Part shown: piece after piece, positions 50,732 through 60,233 of the stretch
Position numbering within the stretch: the first letter of the stretch is position 1
How the letters are laid out: every line of letters begins with the position of its first letter
Source of the DNA: an uncultured Roseicyclus sp.
GTDB lineage: Bacteria; Pseudomonadota; Alphaproteobacteria; Rhodobacterales; Rhodobacteraceae
NCBI GenBank assembly: GCA_947489665.1
Contig: CANLEH010000001.1
Coordinates: forward strand, 1,708,501-1,772,500
Length of the DNA: 64,000 nt
Direction: 5' to 3'
The notes under the pieces: model-generated
What the model was told of the DNA's origin: nothing
The model's input: only the letters and a program-made list of their open reading frames with translations
Database searches by the model: none
Position numbers and translations under genes: made by a program

Positions 50732-51811
50732 ATGCCGTTTTGGCAGGGCAAGCGGGTTTTGATCACCGGCCATACCGGCTTTAAGGGCGCATGGCTGTCC
50801 CATGTTCTGCTAAGCCTTGGTGCGGATGTGCATGGCATGGCACTGGCGGCAGAAGACTCGCTGGGTATTTATAAGCAGACCGATCTGGACGCTTTGTTGT
50901 CGAGTTCCTCACTCACCGACATTCGGGACCGCGACGCAACAACCCGACGCATTGCCGATGTCAAACCGGACATTCTGTTCCACCTGGCGGCGCAGGCGCT
51001 TGTGCCGGACTCCTACAACGACCCGTCCACCTGCATCGAGACAAACGTCGCAGGCACTGCCCATGTCCTCGACGCAGCGCGGACCTGTGGGGCGGATCGG
51101 ATCGCCGTTATCAACGTCACGTCCGACAAGTGCTATCTGAACCTGGAAAAGGGCGTGCCCTTTCGTGAGGGTGATCCACTTGGCGGGCATGACCCGTATT
51201 CGGCCTCAAAAGCCAGCGCCGACATCATCGGGTCGTCGTTCCGATCCAGTTTCGGTCGTGCCTTTCAGTATGACGTCGCAAACGCCCGCGCGGGCAACGT
51301 GATCGGTGGCGGCGATTGGGCCGCGCGCAGGCTCGTGCCGGATCTTGTGCGCGCGCATATGCAAAGCGAACAGACGGTCTTGCGTCGTCCCAATGCCGTG
51401 CGGCCCTGGCAACATGTCCTGGAACCGGTCTGGGGCTATATCGCGCTGGCCGAAGAGCTTTGGCAAAACCCGTCCGATGCGGCATCGGATTGGAATTTCG
51501 GACCCGATGCAGATGATACCCGAACGGTCGAAGAGGTCGCGGGCCTTTTGCTGTCACGGCTAGGAAGTACCCAAGGCGCGCGCGTCGAGGCCGAAAGTTT
51601 CGGAGAAGCCGAACATCTCAGCCTTGATGTCTCCAAAGCGAAGGCAAAGCTGAATTGGCGCCCGGTCTGGTCCATCGAGACCGCCCTTGAGGTGACGGCC
51701 GACTGGTACGCAGAGGTTTTGCGTGGCGCAGATATGACGGCGGTCACCCAGGCGCAAATCCAGCGATACCTGTCCGCGCCGCAAGCCAATGGCGTTCGAA
51801 TTGACCCCTAA
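50732..51811 (+). CDS. rfbG: CDP-glucose 4,6-dehydratase
   Basis: 359 residues, short-chain dehydrogenase fold: 'VLITGHTGFKGAWLS' (NAD site), catalytic 'YSASKASAD' Tyr-Lys and the 'NVTSDKCYLN' strand that is specific to this subfamily. It converts CDP-glucose to CDP-4-keto-6-deoxyglucose. ATG at 50732 has TGGAGG upstream; the longer frame from 50690 runs into rfbF. Confidence 0.95.
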   Translation: MPFWQGKRVLITGHTGFKGAWLSHVLLSLGADVHGMALAAEDSLGIYKQTDLDALLSSSSLTDIRDRDATTRRIADVKPDILFHLAAQALVPDSYNDPSTCIETNVAGTAHVLDAARTCGADRIAVINVTSDKCYLNLEKGVPFREGDPLGGHDPYSASKASADIIGSSFRSSFGRAFQYDVANARAGNVIGGGDWAARRLVPDLVRAHMQSEQTVLRRPNAVRPWQHVLEPVWGYIALAEELWQNPSDAASDWNFGPDADDTRTVEEVAGLLLSRLGSTQGARVEAESFGEAEHLSLDVSKAKAKLNWRPVWSIETALEVTADWYAEVLRGADMTAVTQAQIQRYLSAPQANGVRIDP

Positions 51812-51862
51812 CATGGCAGGTTATATCAGGCACTAACCTGTCTTGACCTGAATGGTGCCCGC

Positions 51863-53119
51863 TTGTCCCAGACGCTCAAAGAAATCTCGGATTGCGAGGT
51901 CTGCGGAAGCACGAACCTTGTGCCTGTGCTCGACCTTGGTGCCCACGCGCTGTGCGACGATCTGGTATCGGTCAACAGCGACCGGATCTGTACGGAATAC
52001 GCGATCGAGATCCTGTATTGTGAGACCTGTCGGACGGCCCATCAGCGCTTTCAGGTCCCGCCGCGCGAGCTTTTCCCGGAAGACTACCATTACCGCGCCA
52101 AGCACACGGCTGATGTGCTGAACGGCATGAAGGCGCTGGTCGAACGTGTGGCGCAGACCGGAACCGAGCTTCGGGGCCGGTGCGTTCTGGACATCGGATG
52201 CAACGACGGCAGCCTTCTTGGATTTTTCCGCAACGCCGGCGCGCGCACGTTCGGGATCGAACCGACCGGCGCTGCCAATGATGCAAAAGCCGCTGGTCAC
52301 GACGTCCTGCAGGCGTATTTTTCGCCCGACAGTGCGCGCAGCTTTGTTGAAAAAAATGGCCAGCCGGACGTCATCACCTTCACGAACGTGTTTGCGCATA
52401 TCGATGATCTGGGCTCGGTCATCGAGGCGCTGAACGTTCTTCTGGGGCCCGAGACCTTGCTGGTGATCGAGAACCATTATCTCGGTGCCATCGTGGCGCG
52501 CGATCAGTTCGATACCTTCTATCACGAACATCCGCGCACCTACTCGCTGGGTTCGTTCGAGGTCATTGCAGATCGGTTGGGGCTGGTCCTGTCGCGCGTG
52601 GCCTTCCCCGCGCGCTACGGCGGCAATATCCAGGTGCTCATGTCCCGGGTGCTGCCGCAGTCGGACGAGACCGCCGCGGTCATCGCCCAGACCCGCGCGG
52701 AAGAGGCGACGTTCGGGCGTGCGCTGGCCGCCATGCAGGAAAGGGTGCGCCATTGGAAAGCGCGCAAGTCGGCGCAGCTCGCCAAGCTTGTGGCCACACA
52801 CGGCCCCCTCCGCGCCAAAGCCTTTCCGGGGCGATCTGCCATCCCGGTCAAACTGCTTGATCTGGACGTGGCGGATCTGGCCTGTGTCTATGAAAGAGAC
52901 ACCTCAATCAAAGTGGATCACTATGTGCCGGGCACCCGGATTCCGATCGTCGCGGACGCTGGGATTGATGTGACAGACGCTGCTCCCATCCTGAACCTGG
53001 CATGGCACATTCGCGATGAAATCCACGCATTCATGCGGCAAAGAGGGTTCTCCGGCGAGATCGTTGACGTCATTCACCCCGACGATTTCGAACCCGGCGC
53101 GCCAGACACGCACCCGTGA
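51863..53119 (+). CDS. sugar C-methyltransferase (class I SAM, zinc-binding N-terminus)
   Basis: 418 residues. N-terminal Cys motif 'CEVCGSTNLVPVLDLGAHAL' and 'LYCETCRTAHQ' binds a zinc, as in Methyltransf_13. The SAM site is 'GRCVLDIGCNDGSLLGFF'. A third C-terminal domain ('HIRDEIHAFMRQRGF') fits the C-methyltransferases that add a branch methyl to 4-keto-6-deoxysugars. With RfbF and RfbG it predicts a CDP-3-C-methyl-6-deoxyhexose. TTG at 51863 is the only in-frame start near the family N-terminus. The stop overlaps the next gene (GTGA, 53116-53119). Confidence 0.88.
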   Translation: MSQTLKEISDCEVCGSTNLVPVLDLGAHALCDDLVSVNSDRICTEYAIEILYCETCRTAHQRFQVPPRELFPEDYHYRAKHTADVLNGMKALVERVAQTGTELRGRCVLDIGCNDGSLLGFFRNAGARTFGIEPTGAANDAKAAGHDVLQAYFSPDSARSFVEKNGQPDVITFTNVFAHIDDLGSVIEALNVLLGPETLLVIENHYLGAIVARDQFDTFYHEHPRTYSLGSFEVIADRLGLVLSRVAFPARYGGNIQVLMSRVLPQSDETAAVIAQTRAEEATFGRALAAMQERVRHWKARKSAQLAKLVATHGPLRAKAFPGRSAIPVKLLDLDVADLACVYERDTSIKVDHYVPGTRIPIVADAGIDVTDAAPILNLAWHIRDEIHAFMRQRGFSGEIVDVIHPDDFEPGAPDTHP

Positions 53120-54048
53120 AGATTGGGATCCTCGGCAGCGGCTTCGGGCTTTATGGCTACGCTCCGGTTGTCGCTGCCCTGCCGCGGGCGCAATTGGTCC
53201 TTGCTGAAAAGAGCCGAGCGATTTTGCGCGCTCGCGAGGATGTCGGCCACTTGGAAGCCGAAGCACAATGGGTGCCGGACTTCGCAGCGATGCAAGCGGA
53301 CTGTCAGGGTCTGATCCTGGCGGTGCCGCCGCAGGTGCAGGACGATCTTGTCCAGCAAATCGCCAAAAACACCTTGGTTGAACGGATCTTGCTGGAAAAG
53401 CCCATTGCTGCCACGCCGCTCAAGGCAAAGGCGGTCTTGAAGCACCTGGAGAACACGGGGATCCATGTGGGCTTTGGCTACAACTTCCGTCACCTGCGAT
53501 GGGCACAAGAGCTTCGATCACAGATCGAAAACGCGCCTGACGGTTCGGACTTTCAGATGAGGTGGCTGTTCAACGCCCACCATTTCCAGAACGATCTCGA
53601 CAATTGGAAAAGGGACCCGAACCAAGGCGGCGGCGCGCTGAGGTTTTATGGGATACACGCAATCGATCTGTTCCGATGGCTGGGGTTTGAGAAGGTTCTT
53701 GCCTCAACGCTTGCAGGAAACCCGCCTGACATTGCGGTGGAATGGCAGGCTTCGTTCGAAGACAGCCGGTCGCGGAAAGTGCACCTGCACATAGACACCC
53801 GTTCACACGAAACCCTCTTTGAAGTGGCCTCCGCGTCTCAAGACTGGCGGGTCGAGTTGGCTGATCCCTATGCGCAGGAACGGCTTCCGGAACGCGGGGA
53901 TCGGCGCCAAACTGTCCTTGCACATGTTGTGCGCGAGACCTTTGTTGAACCCGCAACCGCCGTGAGCGCTTACGACTATGCCACCATCGCCGGCTGGCAA
54001 GCGACTGAGGCGCTGGCCCGACAATCCGAAAAGGGCAAGGAACCGTGA
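53116..54048 (+). CDS. Gfo/Idh/MocA-family oxidoreductase
   Basis: 310 residues. Rossmann start 'MKIGILGSGFGLYGYAPVVAAL', 'ILLEKPIA' (catalytic Lys region) and 'GGGALRFYGIHAIDLFRWLG' are family hallmarks. In this cluster it is likely to reduce or oxidise the 4-keto group of the CDP-sugar. The GTG start overlaps the C-methyltransferase stop and its own stop overlaps the next GTG (54045-54048). Confidence 0.88.
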   Translation: MKIGILGSGFGLYGYAPVVAALPRAQLVLAEKSRAILRAREDVGHLEAEAQWVPDFAAMQADCQGLILAVPPQVQDDLVQQIAKNTLVERILLEKPIAATPLKAKAVLKHLENTGIHVGFGYNFRHLRWAQELRSQIENAPDGSDFQMRWLFNAHHFQNDLDNWKRDPNQGGGALRFYGIHAIDLFRWLGFEKVLASTLAGNPPDIAVEWQASFEDSRSRKVHLHIDTRSHETLFEVASASQDWRVELADPYAQERLPERGDRRQTVLAHVVRETFVEPATAVSAYDYATIAGWQATEALARQSEKGKEP

Positions 54049-55268
54049 AGCTATCATTGGTCATCCCCACGAAAGACCGGCTCGACACCTTGCGGCATTG
54101 TGTGGCCAGCGCGCTGGCAACCCGCAATGACCAGCTTGAGATTGTGGTTTCAGACAATCATTCGGTTGATGGCACGGCCGAGTTCCTGGCCGGGCTGTCC
54201 GATCCGCGTCTCAAGATCGTAAAGCCGCCCACACCGATGAGCATGCGTGGGCACTACGATTTCGTGCTGACCCAAACGGCGGGCGACTACATTGTCTATA
54301 TCGGCGATGATGATGCGATCGCCCCGTTCGGGCCGGACGCGCTGTTGGAATTGATCCGCCGCACGGGCGCGGATGCCATCGCGTGGAAGCCCATCGGGTA
54401 TCTTTGGCCCGGGATGGCGGGTGAGGGGAGCTTTGCCTCCACACTCCTCAAGCCGAAGCACTTCGCGCTGCTGGCCGAACGGGTCGATGCAGACCAGGCC
54501 TTTGAGGCGTTTCTGAAGGCCCAACAGCCAAGTTACCTGAACGGTGCCAAGATCTACCACGGGGCCGTGTCGCGCGACGTTGTGAACCGGCTGACCGCGC
54601 AGTCCGGCGGAAGCTATTTCGGCGCTATGTCACCAGACGTCTACGCCGCTATCTTCGGGCTCAAATTCGCCCAAAACTTCGTGCGGACAACCTGTTCGAT
54701 CACGGTGAGTGGCAAATCGCGGCATTCGTCGGGCTGGGCCCTGCTGAAGGCCAAGCGGGACAAGGACGTGGCGCAGAAGTTCTTCGATGATGAACTTCAG
54801 GCGAAACAACGGGACCCGGAAAACCGAATTGACCTGTCGGTGCGCGCCACCGCGTCGCATGAATTGAATGCACTGATGATCGGCAATGATGCGCTGTTTG
54901 GCGGCGCGCTCGACATCGACTATTCGGCCTGGGTGCAGAAGATCGCGTCTTCGTTCAGCTATTCTGATCAGGCGGAATATGATCATTCGGTTGCCAAAAT
55001 CGAAGCGATGGTGGCGGCTTTGGGGGCCACGCCGCCGACCCTTCCGGCCTACAAGACGCCTGGGCCGGCCAAACCGACAATCGGGGCACGTGAGAGAGTG
55101 CACAGCTCCGGCCATTGGGAAGTTCACTCGGAGAAGTTCCCGAACATCAACCTGTTTTGCCACAGCCTCGACTTTTCCGTAACCGACCTGTCGCAGGGCG
55201 CGGTGGGCGCGCGATTGTCCTGGCGCAAGCGACGCCGGCTGATTTCGTCTCGGATGGCGGCGCTGTAA
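54045..55268 (+). CDS. glycosyltransferase family 2
   Basis: 407 residues. GT-A fold 'LSLVIPTKDRLDTLRHCVASAL' and 'EIVVSDNHSVDGTAEFL', with the 'DYIVYIGDDDAIAP' acidic motif. It likely transfers the deoxysugar or another residue to the polysaccharide acceptor. Coupled to the oxidoreductase by GTGA and last of the rightward run; it converges with manC. Confidence 0.88.
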   Translation: MKLSLVIPTKDRLDTLRHCVASALATRNDQLEIVVSDNHSVDGTAEFLAGLSDPRLKIVKPPTPMSMRGHYDFVLTQTAGDYIVYIGDDDAIAPFGPDALLELIRRTGADAIAWKPIGYLWPGMAGEGSFASTLLKPKHFALLAERVDADQAFEAFLKAQQPSYLNGAKIYHGAVSRDVVNRLTAQSGGSYFGAMSPDVYAAIFGLKFAQNFVRTTCSITVSGKSRHSSGWALLKAKRDKDVAQKFFDDELQAKQRDPENRIDLSVRATASHELNALMIGNDALFGGALDIDYSAWVQKIASSFSYSDQAEYDHSVAKIEAMVAALGATPPTLPAYKTPGPAKPTIGARERVHSSGHWEVHSEKFPNINLFCHSLDFSVTDLSQGAVGARLSWRKRRRLISSRMAAL

Positions 55269-55309
55269 CGGCGAGGGCTGCGTTTCACGGCCCGCCCTGC
55301 GACCGCGTG

Positions 55310-56743
55310 TCAATCGCGGGCGTAAACATCCTCGTATCGGACGATGTCGTCCTCGCCGAGATAGCCGCCGGTTTGCACTTCAACCAGGCGCATGGGCAGC
55401 TTTCCAGGGTTCTCCAGCCGATGCGTGGCGCCTAGGGGCACGTAGACGGACTGGTTCTCGGACACCAAATGCACCTCGTCGTTGATGGTGACCTTTGCCG
55501 TCCCCTCAACAACGATCCAATGCTCGGCCCGGTGATGGTGGCTTTGCAACGACAGCGCCGCACCCGGTTTGACGACGATCTGTTTGACCTGAAAGCGCGT
55601 GCCGATGGTCAGGCTTTCGAACCAGCCCCATGGACGGTAGTCGATGGGCAGGCGCGTGGCCTGATCCGCGCCCTTGGCAGACAGGCGGGCCACGGCATCC
55701 TTCGCCTCTTGCGCCCGGTCGCGATGGGCCACCAGCACGGCGTCGGGCATGGCGACCACGACCAAGTTTTCAAGCCCGATGCCTACGACCTCCTGCCGGT
55801 CAGAGGTGCCGAACAGAAGCGTATCCTTGCATTCGACCGCTGTGACCTGCCCGGTTGCGGCGATGCCGTCGGAATCCTTTTCCGCTTCGCGCCACACCGC
55901 GTGCCAATCGCCCATATCACTCCACGCGCCGTCAAAAGGCACAACCACCAGACCCTCAGCCTTCTGCATCACGGCATGATCAATGGAGATATCCGGCAGC
56001 TGTTCCCAAGGCGCGGGCGAGAGGCGGCGAAAGCCCAGATCGGGCTCGGACGCGTCCATCGACTGACGGGTCAGCTCCAGCGTATCGGGGGCGTGGTGGG
56101 CCAATTGGGCCAGGATGGTCCGTGTGGAAAAGAAGAAGATGCCTGCATTCCACAGGTGCGTTCCGCTGGCCAGCATGGCCGTTGCCGTGTCGGCATCGGG
56201 CTTTTCCACGAAGGAGCGGAGCGGTTGGGCAGCTGCTGGCGTATCGTTTGCCGTGTCCTCGGACAGTTCCAGCCAGCCATAGCCCGTCTCGGCTCGGTCG
56301 GGGCGAATGCCAAAGGTCACGATATGGCCCGCCTCTGCGGCCGGGCGGGCGGCGGCAACGGCCTCGTGAAAGCGGTCCACATCCGGGATCAGGTGGTCAC
56401 TTGGGGCCACCAGCATCAGCGAGGGCCCGTGACGCGCCTCAATCGACAGGGCAGCCGCACAGATTGCTGCGGCTGTGTTCTTGGCCGAAGGTTCCAGCAG
56501 GATCTCGGACGGTGCAATTTCGATCGCGGCGAGTTGCTCCAAGGCGATGAAGCGGAAATCTGATCCTGTCACGATGACCGGTGCGGCGAAATCGGCGCCC
56601 GTCAGGCGGGCGGCGGAAGTCTGGAATAGGGAGTGCGCGCCCGTCAGCTGGGTGAACTGCTTGGGAAAGGATTGCCGCGACACCGGCCAAAGCCGCGTGC
56701 CAGATCCGCCGCACAGAATGACCGGATGCACAGGGTTTGTCAT
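55310..56743 (-). CDS. manC: mannose-1-phosphate guanylyltransferase / mannose-6-phosphate isomerase
   Basis: 477 residues, normal length for the bifunctional enzyme. The pyrophosphorylase part has 'ILCGGSGTRLWPVSRQSFPKQF' and 'FVEKPD'. The C-terminal cupin isomerase part begins 'YRPWGWFESL' and has 'LSLQSHHHRAEHWIVVEGTA'. It makes GDP-mannose for polysaccharide. GGGAGAAGG precedes the ATG at 56743. It faces the CDP-sugar operon and belongs to the same surface-polysaccharide programme. Confidence 0.96.
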   Translation of the reverse strand: MTNPVHPVILCGGSGTRLWPVSRQSFPKQFTQLTGAHSLFQTSAARLTGADFAAPVIVTGSDFRFIALEQLAAIEIAPSEILLEPSAKNTAAAICAAALSIEARHGPSLMLVAPSDHLIPDVDRFHEAVAAARPAAEAGHIVTFGIRPDRAETGYGWLELSEDTANDTPAAAQPLRSFVEKPDADTATAMLASGTHLWNAGIFFFSTRTILAQLAHHAPDTLELTRQSMDASEPDLGFRRLSPAPWEQLPDISIDHAVMQKAEGLVVVPFDGAWSDMGDWHAVWREAEKDSDGIAATGQVTAVECKDTLLFGTSDRQEVVGIGLENLVVVAMPDAVLVAHRDRAQEAKDAVARLSAKGADQATRLPIDYRPWGWFESLTIGTRFQVKQIVVKPGAALSLQSHHHRAEHWIVVEGTAKVTINDEVHLVSENQSVYVPLGATHRLENPGKLPMRLVEVQTGGYLGEDDIVRYEDVYARD

Positions 56744-56959
56744 GTTGCGCCTTCTCCCTCTGCCCCGGGATGGGACATCATGCCCATCCCGCTCGGCCCA
56801 TCATCAGCTTATCCGGCCTAACCCATGTTGTCGTCACGGATTTTCGCGGTCCCGCTCGGCAATTCATGCATACCTATGCAAAAAACCTTTGTGGAATTCA
56901 AAACTCCGCTTAAGGTCGAAGGTATCGGACTGAGAATCGCCAAACTGGGAGGTATAGCG

Positions 56960-58282
56960 ATGCAAAGACGGACATTCCTAACAACAGTATCAGCAATGGC
57001 AATGGCGGCCGGTTTGCCCAGGCTCGCCCACGCGCAAGACCTGCCATACGGCCTGCTTCCCGACCGCCCGTATGAGGGCACGACCCTGAACATCCTGTCG
57101 GTCGTCACCCCGCAATTCGACGGCCTGCGCCTGCGCGACGCCGAATTCACAGAACTGACCGGCATCAACGTGGAATGGACGTTTATCCCGTTCGGCTCCC
57201 TGCAGGAGCGTGTGAACGCAGAAGGCATCGCCGCCAATGGCGCCTTCGACGTGGTCAACTACCTCGACAGCTGGGGCCCGCCAAACGCGCACTGGCTGAC
57301 GCGCATTGACGAGCTGATGGAACGCGACGGCATCTCGATGGATCGCTATCCGCCGGCCTTTGCGCGGTCTGCACAGTTTGAGGGCGAGACGCTCGGCTTC
57401 CCGCTCCGGGCCCACGCGCAGCTTATGTTCTATCGCAAGGACCTCATTGAGACGCCGCCCGCCACATGGGACGACGTGATCCGCATCGGGCAGGAACTGT
57501 CTGAGACAAACCCCGACATCGCGCCCCTCGCGCTCTACTACAACAATGACGGCAACCGTCAGAACCTGTTCATCTGGATCAACTTCCTCTGGGCCGCTGG
57601 CGGACAGATCTTCAACGATGACTACACTGCCGGTTGGACCACGGAAGAGGCGCTGGCCGCGACCGAGGCCTATATCGCGCTGCACACTGAACATGGCGTG
57701 ACGAACCCGAACTCCCTGGCGTTCGTCGAACAAGACGCGCGGCAGTCGTTCATGCAGGGCAATTCGGCGATGATCCCCGTCTGGTGGTGGGCCTATTCTG
57801 GCTTCATCAACCCTGACAGCTCGACGCTCAACGCCGATCAGGTGGGCTTCGTGGGCATGCCCTCCTATCAGGGCACCACGGCGACCTACGCGATTTCCAT
57901 GCCGTTCTCGATCTCCAGCTATTCGCAGAACCAGGAAGCGGCTTGGGAATTCCTCAAATGGCTGTCGAACCCCGACATGGACCGTGCGAATGCAATCGAG
58001 CGGGAAGTGGGTGGCGAGACGATCATCAACAACGTGGTCACGCACGTGACGTCGCTGACCGACCCGGACGTGAACGCGGCCAACGCCAACATCCAGTCGG
58101 CGGCTTATGACAGCCTCGCGAATTCCGACATCATGCCGCAAATCCCGGAATGGCCTGAGGTCGGCGACATCCTGTCGGCTGCGATTGCCGAAGCGGCGGC
58201 TGGCGGCGATGTGCGCGAGCTGATGATGGCGGCTGCCGAACAATCGGACCGTGTGCTGCGGCGCGCGGGACGCATCCAGTAA
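56960..58282 (+). CDS. ABC transporter substrate-binding protein (sugar family)
   Basis: 440 residues. Tat-like signal 'MQRRTFLTTVSAMAMAAGLPRLAHAQ' with twin Arg. GGGAGG precedes the ATG at 56960; the upstream frame from 56825 lies in leader DNA. The family-1 binding-protein pattern is seen in 'LQERVNAEGIAANGAFDVVNYLDSWG', 'YPPAFARSAQFEGETLGFP', 'FMQGNSAMIPVWWW' and 'AAWEFLKWLSNPD'. It is first in an importer operon whose permeases and ATPase are of the CUT1/MalFGK type. Ligand probably a carbohydrate or polyol-like compound. Confidence 0.92.
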   Translation: MQRRTFLTTVSAMAMAAGLPRLAHAQDLPYGLLPDRPYEGTTLNILSVVTPQFDGLRLRDAEFTELTGINVEWTFIPFGSLQERVNAEGIAANGAFDVVNYLDSWGPPNAHWLTRIDELMERDGISMDRYPPAFARSAQFEGETLGFPLRAHAQLMFYRKDLIETPPATWDDVIRIGQELSETNPDIAPLALYYNNDGNRQNLFIWINFLWAAGGQIFNDDYTAGWTTEEALAATEAYIALHTEHGVTNPNSLAFVEQDARQSFMQGNSAMIPVWWWAYSGFINPDSSTLNADQVGFVGMPSYQGTTATYAISMPFSISSYSQNQEAAWEFLKWLSNPDMDRANAIEREVGGETIINNVVTHVTSLTDPDVNAANANIQSAAYDSLANSDIMPQIPEWPEVGDILSAAIAEAAAGGDVRELMMAAAEQSDRVLRRAGRIQ

Positions 58283-58296
58283 CCTCCCTGGACCAA

Positions 58297-58320
58297 GGGT
58301 GGCCCCGAAAGGGGCCGCCC
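58297..58320 (+). promoter_or_regulatory. intercistronic hairpin with GAAA loop
   Basis: A 10-bp stem (58297-58306 with 58311-58320, one G.U pair) closed by GAAA sits between the binding-protein and first permease genes, 15 bp after the stop codon. Such stem-loops commonly shield the binding-protein mRNA from 3' exonucleases, giving excess binding protein over permease. No T-run, so readthrough to the permeases is expected. Confidence 0.65.
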
Positions 58321-58333
58321 GAGGCTTTGCAAA

Positions 58334-59206
58334 ATGCGTGATCAAACCCTGAAATACCTGCTGGTCGTGCCAGCGGTCCTGGTGGTCTTTGCCACCGCCG
58401 TCTGGCCTCTGATCGAGTCCCTGCGGTTTTCCTTCTATCAAGGCCGCACGGATCGGGGCGATTTCCCCCAGAATTGGCTGGGGTTTGAGAACTATACCTG
58501 GGCCTTCCTGTACGAGCCCGCCTTCTGGAATTCCGTCTGGGTCACGGGCCTTTACACCGTCGTCACGGTGACGCTGACGACGCTTTTCGCCCTTGGCCTC
58601 GCCATGTTGCTGGCCCCCGGCGGCAAGCTACGCTCGGGCGTGCAGACGCTTTTGATCCTGCCCTTTGCGATGAGCCCCGCGCTGATCGGCGTGTCCTTCC
58701 GCTTCATGTTCAACCCGGAATTCGGCCTGTTCGATGCCTTCTTTGGCGTGGTCTTCCCACCCTTGGCCGATGTGTCCTGGCTGGCCGATCCCGACCTCGC
58801 CTTCGCCGTGATCGTCATGGCTGATGTCTGGGGCTGGATCCCGTTCTTGACCTTGGTTCTGATCGGCGGTCTGGCAAGTGTCCCGCAAGACACAATCGAG
58901 GCTGCGCAGGTCGACGGCGCCTCCGGCTGGCGCGTCTTCAAGGACGTAACGCTGCCGCAGCTTATGCCGGTGCTGGCCGTCGTGATCATCCTCAAGGCGA
59001 TCTTCAGCCTCAAGACCTTCGATCAGGTCTTCATGCTGACCAATGGTGGGCCGGGCACGGCGACCCAGACGCTCAGCCACTACATCTACATCACCTCCAC
59101 CCGCTACGGGCAGGTGGGCTACGCGGCCTCCGTCGCCTGGCTGATGGTGATCCCGATGATGGTGCTGACCTATTTCTACGCCAAATTCGTGTTCAAGAAG
59201 GATTGA
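58334..59206 (+). CDS. ABC transporter permease (MalF/UgpA type)
   Basis: 290 residues, six spans. The EAA loop 'SVPQDTIEAAQVDGASGWRVFKDVTLPQLMPVL' that contacts the ATPase is clear. Start ATG 58334 lies 13 bp after the hairpin. It partners the following permease (4-bp gap) as a heterodimeric channel. Confidence 0.93.
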   Translation: MRDQTLKYLLVVPAVLVVFATAVWPLIESLRFSFYQGRTDRGDFPQNWLGFENYTWAFLYEPAFWNSVWVTGLYTVVTVTLTTLFALGLAMLLAPGGKLRSGVQTLLILPFAMSPALIGVSFRFMFNPEFGLFDAFFGVVFPPLADVSWLADPDLAFAVIVMADVWGWIPFLTLVLIGGLASVPQDTIEAAQVDGASGWRVFKDVTLPQLMPVLAVVIILKAIFSLKTFDQVFMLTNGGPGTATQTLSHYIYITSTRYGQVGYAASVAWLMVIPMMVLTYFYAKFVFKKD

Positions 59207-59210
59207 GGGC

Positions 59211-60086
59211 ATGACCGAACAATCCACAGTCCCCACAACCGGCGCCAATTCCGAGTTCTGGACCGGCAAGCGCAAGCAGCGCCTCTGGCGCGCGGTTCAG
59301 ACCGTGCTGATCCTGATTGCCGCCTTCATCATGTTGATCCCGATCATCTGGATTTTCCTGGCGGCGTTCAAATCCCACGTGGAAGTCTACCAACTGCGGC
59401 TGTTCTTCACACCGACGTTTGAGAATTTCGGCACGGTGTTCGAAGAACCCTACGATCTGGGCGCGAAGCTCTTCAACTCTACCATCGTGGCCTTTGTGAC
59501 GGTCGTTTTCGCCATCCCGATTGCGACCATGGCGGCCTATTCGTTCAGCCGCTTCCGTCTGAAGTTTGAAACCACGATCCTCGTCGTCATCCTCGCCACG
59601 CAATTCGTGCCTGCGGTGGTGATCATCCTGCCGTTCTTCATCATGTTCCGCGATCTGGGGCTGCTCGACACGCGCATCGGGCTGATCATGGTCAACCTCG
59701 CCATCGTCATGCCGTTTGCGATCTGGATGATCAAAGGCTTCATCGACGGCATCCCGATGGACACGGAAGAGGCCGCGATGGTCGACGGCTCGTCCCGCTT
59801 GCAGGTGATCCGCAACATCGTGTTGCCCATGGCCGCGCCCGGCCTGGTCACAGCCTCGATCTTCTGTTTCATCCTCGCGTGGAACGAGTTCCTGTTTGCC
59901 CTGTTCCTCACGAACCGAGAGGCCACGACACTGCCCATTGGCCTGGCGCTGTTCCGGGGGGAGGAGGGGGATTTGTGGAACCTGCTCTCCGCCGCCGGGA
60001 TCATCATCATGCTGCCGATGTTCGTCCTCGCCTTGGCGATCCGGAAATACTTCGTTCAGGGCATGACGATGGGGGCGGTGCGATGA
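59211..60086 (+). CDS. ABC transporter permease (MalG/UgpE type)
   Basis: 291 residues, six spans, with the EAA loop 'IDGIPMDTEEAAMVDGSSRLQVIRNIVLPMAAPGL'. Its spacing and C-terminal 'YFVQGMTMGAVR' end are typical for MalG-like partners. It is separated from the ATPase gene by 147 bp containing an unusual repeat array, which is unexpected inside a transporter operon. Confidence 0.93.
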   Translation: MTEQSTVPTTGANSEFWTGKRKQRLWRAVQTVLILIAAFIMLIPIIWIFLAAFKSHVEVYQLRLFFTPTFENFGTVFEEPYDLGAKLFNSTIVAFVTVVFAIPIATMAAYSFSRFRLKFETTILVVILATQFVPAVVIILPFFIMFRDLGLLDTRIGLIMVNLAIVMPFAIWMIKGFIDGIPMDTEEAAMVDGSSRLQVIRNIVLPMAAPGLVTASIFCFILAWNEFLFALFLTNREATTLPIGLALFRGEEGDLWNLLSAAGIIIMLPMFVLALAIRKYFVQGMTMGAVR

Positions 60087-60163
60087 TCGTTCGATCAACA
60101 GCGCGCCTTTGGCGCGACGGGGGCCGTGCGATGAGTTCGGATCATTCGAGCGTCAGACCGTGC

Positions 60164-60215
60164 ACTACAATTGTAGTTACAGAAAAACTACAGATTCACT
60201 ACAGCTTCACTACAG
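60164..60215. promoter_or_regulatory. phased ACTACAG repeats and a palindrome before the ATPase gene
   Basis: A perfect 14-bp palindrome ACTACAATTGTAGT (60164-60177) is followed by GTTACAG (60176) and three exact ACTACAG copies at 60187, 60198 and 60209. Spacing is 12, 11, 11 and 11 bp, about one helical turn. The array ends 19 bp before the ATPase ATG. It looks like a cooperative operator or upstream activator site that would let the ATPase and downstream enzymes be controlled separately from the permeases. Confidence 0.6.
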
Positions 60216-60233
60216 CGCAAAAGGGCCTGATCC

